Assembly (NCBI GenBank): GCA_029990175.1
Contig: JARKIP010000053.1
Coordinates: forward strand, 18,990,001-19,054,000
Reading direction: 5' to 3'
DNA: 64,000 nucleotides
Origin: Petunia secreta
Taxonomy: Eukaryota; Streptophyta; Magnoliopsida; Solanales; Solanaceae
The translations under genes were made by a program, and so were the position numbers. Shown one piece after another: positions 57,845 through 64,000 of this stretch (the stretch's first letter is position 1; each line of letters starts with the position of its first letter). Below the pieces are notes generated by a model that was given only the letters and a program-made list of their open reading frames with translations, was not told the origin of the DNA and ran no database searches.

Positions 57845-60800
57845 AATAAGATGGAACAACCCAAGATGGATTCTTGATAGTGGGTGTTCCAGGCACATGA
57901 CAGGTGATAGAAGAAACTTTCTCACTTGCAGCATTTCAAGGGGGTAGTGTCGCTTTTGGAGGAGGCAAGAGCAGTGAAATTGTTGGTATTGGAAAAGTTG
58001 GGAGATTCCTCAATCATGCTATTGACAATGTACTCTTTGTGGATGGATTGAGGCACAATCTTCTAAGTATCTCTCAACTATGTGATAGAGGAAATCTAGT
58101 GAGTTTGACATCTGTAGGTTGCATTGTAAAGAACCTGCAGACTGGTGAAGTGATAATAGAAGGGAAACGAGCGAATAATGTGTACGAGGCTACATTAGGT
58201 TCTCTTCCTGAGAATAATTTGACTTGTCTGAATGTGCTGGAGAATAATAGTCAGTTATGGCACAAGAGATTAGGACATACAAGCTTGACTCTGTTGAATA
58301 CGTTGGTGTCAAAGGACCTAGTTTGTGGAATGCCAAGCAAGAGGTTCAATGACATCAAAATTTGTGATGCGTGTCTGAGGGGGAAATATGTAAGTTATTC
58401 ATTCAAGTCAAAAAAAGTGGTTAGTACTGCTAAACAACTTGAGCTGGTTCACATGGACTTGTGTGGACCAATGAGGGTGAGGAGGTAGGAGGTTCGTAAT
58501 GGTAATAGTTGATGACTACTCCAGATACACATGGACCCTGTTCCTCAGATCTAAGGATGAAGCATATGATATGTTCGAGGATTGGGTCAGAGTTAATCAA
58601 AAGAAACTGGGGCTTCAACTGGTAAGTATCAGGTCCGACCATGGAATGGAGTTTGAGAATGCTAAGTTCGCAGAATATTGCAATAAATATGGTGTGGATC
58701 ACAACTTCTCTGCACCAAGGGCCCCTCGGCAGAATGGTGTAATTGAAAAAAAGAACATGTCCTTAGAAGACATGGCTAGAACTATGTTGTTGTCAAGCGG
58801 TCTATCAAAGAGTTTTTGGGCTGAAGCAGTCAATACCGCTTGCTATTTACTGAATCGTTGTTCTATCCATCCGTTATTAGAGAAAACTCCCTATGAGCTG
58901 ATTAGTGGCAGGAAACCTAATATTGCACATCTCAGAGCTTGTGGGTGCAAGTGTTTCGTGCATGAAAATGGGAAAGAACCTCTAGGGAAGTTTGATGCTA
59001 GAAGTGATGAAGCCATTTTTTTGGGATATTCTTCACAAAGTAAAGCGTATAAAGTGTTCCACAAGAGGACCATGACTGTAGAAGAAAGTGTGCATGTGGT
59101 GTTTGATGAATCTGAAGCTGTTGTAAACAAACAAGAAGATGATGATCAGGAGATTGGTCTTGCGAGGGATGAACCTGCTGAAGACCCTAAGAATTTGACT
59201 GGGGATAAAAATCATGGTGATAAGGATCAAACTCAGGGGGAACTAGAAGGAAAGCAGACAGGGGGAACTGAAGAGCAAGATGAAGACGACTTGGATGGTT
59301 CAGTTCCTCCTGGGAACTCCACTCAGCAGATTCAACCTAAACCTTAGAAGTATCAAATTTCTCATCCACTGGAGAACCTCATATCTGATTTGAATATTGG
59401 AATTGTTACTAGACGAGCTTTAAAGAACTTCTGTGCATTCTTTGCATTTCTGTCCTCTATAGAACCTAAGAATGTACGAGAAGCACTTGAGTATCCAGAT
59501 TGGGTGATTGCTATGCAAGAGGAACTTCATCGGTTTGAACGAAGTAAGGTATGTCACCTAATTCCTTGGCCAGCGGACAGGTCCATCATTGGTACTAAAT
59601 GGGTCTTTAGAAAAAAGCTGGATGAACATGACATAGTAACAAGGAACAAGGTAAGACTGGTGGTTCATGGTTACAGTCAAGAAGAAAGAATCGATTATGA
59701 TGAAACCTTTGCACCTGTTACTAGAATGGAAGCCATTAGAATGCTAACTGCCTTTGCAACTTACATGGAGTTTAAGTTGTACCAGATAGACGTGAGGAGT
59801 GTATTCCTTAATGGTTATCTGAATGAAGAGGTGTATGTGGTTCAACCACCTGGCTTTGAAAGTACAGAGTTCCCTGATCATGTCTACAAACTTAACAAGG
59901 CAATGTATGGATTAAAACAGGCTCCTAGGGCTTCGTATGAAAGATTGTCTGGGTTTTTATTGAAGAATGGTTTTACAAGAGGTAAAATAGACAATACTTT
60001 GTTCTTAAGGAAGAAAGCCAAGAACCTGCTAATTGTTCAAGTATATGTAGACGACATCATCTTTGGAGCTACTAATGAGAATCTTTGCAATGAGTTTGCC
60101 GACCTGATGGGAAGTGAATTTGAGATGAGTATGATGGGTGAGCTGAATTTCTTCTTAGGATTACAAATCAAGCAAACTCAGGAAGACACAATGATCCATC
60201 AGAAGAAGTACATCAAAGAACTTTTAAGGAAGTGTGATATGAAGTCTGCTAAGGATATGAACACACCCATTGCTCCTGGAACAAAGATAGATCTGGATGA
60301 AACTGGTGCTTCGATTGATGAAACTAAGTACAGATGGATGATTGGTTCTTTACTGTATTTAACCGCAAGTCGTCCAGATATTTTTTATAGTGTGGTGTTG
60401 TGTGCAAGGTTCCAGTCAAAACCAAAGGAGTCACACTTAACTGCAGTCAAGAGAATCTTGAGATATTTGAAAGGAACTCAGGATCTTGGTTTATGGTACC
60501 CAAAAGGTGGAAGTTTTGATCTAATTGGGTATGCAGATGCAGACTATGCTGGTCACTTGGTTGATAGGAAAAGTACATCTTGGATGACACACTTTCTAGG
60601 TCCTTGTTTAGTTTCATGAGCTACAAAGAAGCAAAATTCAGCGACATTATCTACAGCTGAGGCTGAATATGTAGCAACTGCTTTATGTTGTTCACAGCTA
60701 TTATAGATCAAGCAAGCAGTAGTTGGAGGACTTTGGAATTAAGTGTGGACCAGTTCCAATCTTTTGTGACAACACCAGTGCAGTCAATATAGCTAAGAAC

Positions 60801-60990
60801 CCGGTCCAGCAGAAGAGAACAAAGCATATTGATATTAAGCATCACTTTTTAAGGGACAATGTTGAGAAAGGACTAATTACTATAAATTTTTGCAGGACTG
60901 AGGATCAAATTGCTGATATCTTCACTAAGGCATTGAACAAGGTGCAATTTGAAAAGAACAGACTTGAGTTAGGGATGACCAAGATACACT
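57845..60990 (+). pseudogene. copia pol: protease, integrase, RT, RNase H, broken
   Basis: Protease: WILDSGCSRHMTG near 57868-57906, with a frame change just after. Integrase: LWHKRLGHTS and CDACLRGK zinc part, then VDDYSRYTW (58508), RSDHGMEF, and GVIEKKNMS as D, D, E. RT from 59390 to 60619: GTKWVFRKKLDEHD, DVRSVFLNGYL and YVDD near 60043-60054, with LKQAPRASYERL where Trp is usual before Tyr. RNase H: YADADYAGH, then a TGA at 60617, STAEAEY in another frame, and FCDNTSAVNIAKNPVQ with frame ending KIH at 60989. Stops at 58486 and 59345 add to the decay. Confidence 0.92.
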
Positions 60991-61524
60991 GAACGAGCCA
61001 GCACCTGGTTCTCCCAATGATTGGCTAGTGAAGTTTCCTTGTTTGACCTAGCTTAACTTTGTTTAGTTGATTCTAAATATGAAACTTAATTGTTTTGCTT
61101 GCTAACCTGTTTGGAACCTTTTTTCATGACTTAGATGCTGGCAAAATTTTGAATAAAGGATATCATTAAAGAATCTAGTGCATGGACATTCAGGTACACA
61201 TTCTATTTTACTTACTAGGTATAATATTTTGTCTTACGTGGCTAATCAGTTACCAATTATTCTCATTTGGCGCCGGATTAGTGGTAGGTGTTTAAAATTC
61301 AAAATTCGTTGAACCTGCTAGCGTCAGCTCCTAGACATAATAATGCTGCAACAGCTTTTTCACATCCCATCACCTGTTCCCTTTCCCGATACACCCTATA
61401 ACCTTCTCTATTCCATTAATTTGAGAGATACATTGTTTCTATCGGTGCCAAAGACTAAAAATCAAAACTCTAGACGATTTCTCTCAATCTCTCTAAAAAA
61501 AAATCACTATACAAAAGTGAGTAC
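60991..61524 (+). other. spacer between copia pol and third ORF
   Basis: AT-rich, no gene supported; a frame at 61343-61528 shows no similarity to known domains. Confidence 0.5.
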
Positions 61525-62201
61525 ATGAGAAACTCGTGGCCGGCTAGAGGAGATGATGTGTCTTCTTTGGAGGTAACCCAAAAGTTTGCAGGGAGACCTA
61601 GACTAGCAAGGGCAACACAAGTAAAGAAGAAGGCAATGCAACCCCTCTACCAGTTGCTATTTGAATTTGTGCTGAAGAACCTGTTGCAGAGGTCGGAGAG
61701 GTGCAGTGAGGCTAACTTTCTGGATCTCACCTATATGGACCTACTAGATCGCGAGGTTCGTATCAATCTGCTGGAAGTAATGATCAAGCACATCGGTAGG
61801 TAGCTGATATAGGGTTAGGAAAACATGTCTTAGTCTATGGGTTTCTGGTGAGCGAAGTATTTGATTTCTTTGAGGTGCCTATTGGGAAGTGGACTGAGCC
61901 GGATCACAATGATGTGTTTGGGAGGAACATTCTGAAGTGCTGTGACTATGTGTTGAATGGTGAACCTGCTGATGAACCATAGCATGTGGAGGAGGAAGCT
62001 GAGGAAAGAAGAAACGCTAGAATGGACAGAAGGATTGACGGGTTCAGGAGGCAGCTGGAGAGGCAAAATGATGAGCTGGCCTGGATGAATGCTGAAAATA
62101 CTAGGCTGGATGCGGAGCTGGAACGTGAACGTGAAGGAAACTCTCGTCGCCTTGCCTTGTTGCTTGCTCACTTTAACATCCCTGATATTCCCCTATTCTG
62201 A
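61525..62201 (+). pseudogene. third ORF of the plus-strand copia element
   Basis: From ATG 61525 one frame gives MRNSWPARGDDVSSLEV and ANFLDLTYMDLLDREVRINL to a TAG at 61801; the rest continues in another frame (VFDFFEVPIGKWTEPDHNDVFG). A third segment is a coiled coil, RRIDGFRRQLERQNDELAW to LLLAHFNIPDIPLF, ending at 62201. The F..FEVP motif and the C-terminal coiled coil are matched in the minus-strand element's larger ORF (10800-13058). Function unknown. Confidence 0.65.
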
Positions 62202-62643
62202 ATCAGTTCCTTTCCCAAGTCCCCTCTTTTGTTCTTAAAATGGCCTGGTTTTAAGACAATTATTATATTTTGATTTGTAATATGTGAATGTTGTTTTAGA
62301 TGTTTAAGCCGGTTTGGCACTTATGTCGATATAAATATCCTGCTTTGCTAGTATTCATTATCTGAAACAGGTTGCAGACGTTTAAAGGTTGGCTAGCTGC
62401 CTATGGCACTAGAGTCAACTTGACTTAATATAAGTTGAGCAGGTTCTTACAACTGTGGAACTTTTCGATGATGCCAAAAGGGGGAAGTTAGATGTTGTTT
62501 AGTTCATTGTATGTTTTGTGACCTATTTTTTTGCCTAACTGTATTACCCTGGTTCTTGTTTAGTGTTTGCAGTTTTACAAGTTCTTGTGCTTATATACCC
62601 TCGGTGAGACAACATTATTTGTCATCATCAAAAAGGGAGAATT
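62202..62643 (+). other. 3' UTR and polypurine tract of the plus-strand copia element
   Basis: No gene is supported. TCATCATCAAAAAGGGAGAA at 62622-62641 is the likely polypurine tract. Confidence 0.7.
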
Positions 62644-63580
62644 TATTGAAGGATGAGATTTTGAAGATGGCAAAAGACCTGGTGCTAAGTGGACTACGAA
62701 AAGGTTCACAGTTGAGTTGAGAAGACTGAGCTGTTCAACGGGATAATCTAGTCAGAGTTGAAGAAGGAGAAAAAGTACAGCTGGAGTCAATGTTCCAATC
62801 CTACCGGGAAAAGAAGAAGAAAGTGACGGTGCTGAAATAGACGCGGTTCCTAAGTAGAAAAGGATTGGAAACTAAGGCAAATTAACTTAGGTTTTAAACA
62901 AGGCAATATGGGTAAACCTTATTTTAAACGGATTCCAAAGTAGAAAAGGAGTTCTAAACTTAGTTGGATCTGGCTAAGTCAAACTCTATATATGCAAGTT
63001 AATTTGGCCAGAATTATTTTACGCACTCAAGACATCTTAACAGAGCAAATCAAGAATAAACAGATCGTGAGAAGCATTGTGTGCAAGAACAAAGGCTGAG
63101 CAGCAGAACCTTACGAAGGAGCAGTTTTATAGTTAAGTCTGTTGTTTTAGTTTTTGTTATAGGCTATCGAGTTGTAATCTATCAGCTTGTTAAGAAGCAT
63201 ATAGTAGAGGTTACTCTTTGGTGAAGTAGAGTCGACCTTATAAGCTAACGTGTGGCCTGGAAGGTTCTAGGTACTAGGGAGGTCTAGTTCCTTGATTACA
63301 CTACGTTGTAGTCTAAAACTTGCTCGGATTTTCCTTTAGTGGAAGAGTTGTAATCCCAAGAGTTTGGGTCGTGGTTTTTATCCCTTGAGCAAGGATTTTT
63401 TCACGTAAAAATCTCTGTGTTATTTACGTTTCCGCATTAAGTTTAAGTTTCAAAGATAGGTGAAACTTGCAAGGAACCTGGTTCTTTGTAAGTTAGGCGC
63501 TAAAAGTTAAAGGCAAGTTTTAGAAATTTAAAACTCGGGTAAGGACAGTATTCACCTCCCCCTCTAGTGTCTTACATAGG
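62644..63580 (+). mobile_element. 3' LTR of the plus-strand copia element, truncated
   Basis: Begins TATTGAAGG, where the 5' copy has TGTTGAAGG, so the terminal dinucleotide is mutated. It runs to CTTACATAGG at 63580, where the 5' LTR continues TGCACCAAGTCCAACA; a different LTR begins instead. Confidence 0.9.
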
Positions 63581-64000
63581 TGTCACACCCCATTTTTCGA
63601 AGCTCGGATTGAGTTCAAAGGTCGGGTTTGACTGGGTGACTCGATTGAGTCAAAATTGGAGTCGCCACCTAATAAATTTGTATAACAGGCGTATCAGGTC
63701 ACCTAAATTTTCTAAGTGTCTAAAGTTAATTCCGGGCAGGTCTCTAACAGAGATCCTAAGGTAAGAAGCCCTTATGACTCGGGGAGAAGGTGTTAGGCAC
63801 TTCCCGAGTCCCACTAAAAGTGGTTCCCAACCGAGTTTTAAAATTTTAGGATATTCACTAAGCACATAAGCAAGATTTTCTAGAAGGGGATTTTAAATGA
63901 TCCCCCGGGGTTAAATATGAACACGAGTTGCAATAATGGTTAAGAAAATAAATTAGGTTTAAACAATTTAACTTTAATGAAAATAGGGCCAGAAATCGAA
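63581..64000 (-). mobile_element. 3' end of a long Tat/Ogre-like LTR, minus strand
   Basis: Reading in from the right edge on the minus strand, it passes the subterminal motif GGTGGCGACTCC (63659-63670) and ends GGGGTGTGACA at 63581. The same motif and arrangement occur near the end of the LTR at 1352-5442. The rest lies beyond the window. A small frame on each strand has no support. Confidence 0.6.

Larger units (their letters stand above)
55561..63580 (+). mobile_element. Sirevirus-like Ty1/copia element, plus strand
   Basis: LTRs at 55561-56511 and 62644-63580 flank gag, protease, integrase, RT, RNase H and a third ORF in copia order, with a tRNA-Met-type primer site. The 5' LTR begins at a clean junction with the antisense-ORF copy; the 3' LTR is cut about 15 bp before its end by another LTR at 63581. 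Closely related to the minus-strand element at 9475-23328. All ORFs are broken. Confidence 0.92.

Noticed and set aside
61343..61528. Small frame upstream of the copia third ORF as a separate gene
   Set aside because: No similarity in the related minus-strand element and poor composition for coding.

Overview
The window is plant nuclear DNA, most likely from a eudicot and probably Solanaceae. It holds one intact spliced gene, a LanC-like (GCR2/GCL family) protein at 48060-51691. Nearly everything else is nested, decayed transposable elements: Ty3/gypsy elements of the Tat/Ogre, Athila and chromovirus (Tekay/Del) types, Sirevirus-like Ty1/copia elements, an Au-type SINE, and hAT, Stowaway-like and CACTA-like DNA elements. 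The family assignment to Solanaceae is inference from repeat style, not from a database comparison.

Layout. 1-8042 is a left-hand nest: the 3' end of a Tat/Ogre-like element (30-bp minisatellite, polypurine tract, 4.1-kb LTR) sits inside the integrase tail of a chromovirus, whose 3' LTR in turn sits in an Athila-type LTR remnant. 8043-9474 is an anonymous host segment (copy A) with a diverged second copy (copy B) at 33690-34011 plus 44788-45200. 9475-23328 is a minus-strand Sirevirus-like copia element whose RT codons are split by a 6.7-kb gag-protease-only Athila-type element with a recognisable 5-bp target duplication. 23329-24630 looks like a fragment of a long LTR. At 24631-32119 an Au-like SINE, with its own target duplication, is split by a second gag-protease-only Athila-type element on the plus strand. 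34012-44787 is a Tat-lineage element that splits copy B; it has gag, PR, RT, a second RNase H, integrase, a tRNA-Lys-like relic and a multi-exon ORF family on the antisense strand.

44788-53025 is the gene-bearing island: DNA transposons, a LINE relic, the LanC-like gene with a promoter of about 260 bp, and an epoxide-hydrolase-like pseudogene pointing toward it. 53040-55560 carries two partial, mutually repeated copies of a Tat-type antisense ORF. 55561-63580 is a plus-strand Sirevirus-like copia element with LTRs, gag, pol and a third coiled-coil ORF, all broken. 63581-64000 is the end of another long LTR on the minus strand.

The retroelement ORFs nearly all carry stops or frameshifts, so none looks autonomous. 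The most interesting points are the two gag-only Athila-type elements that share conserved non-coding motifs, the antisense ORF family, the in-frame fusion in the Tat pol, and the clean nesting junctions that give a relative order of insertion events.
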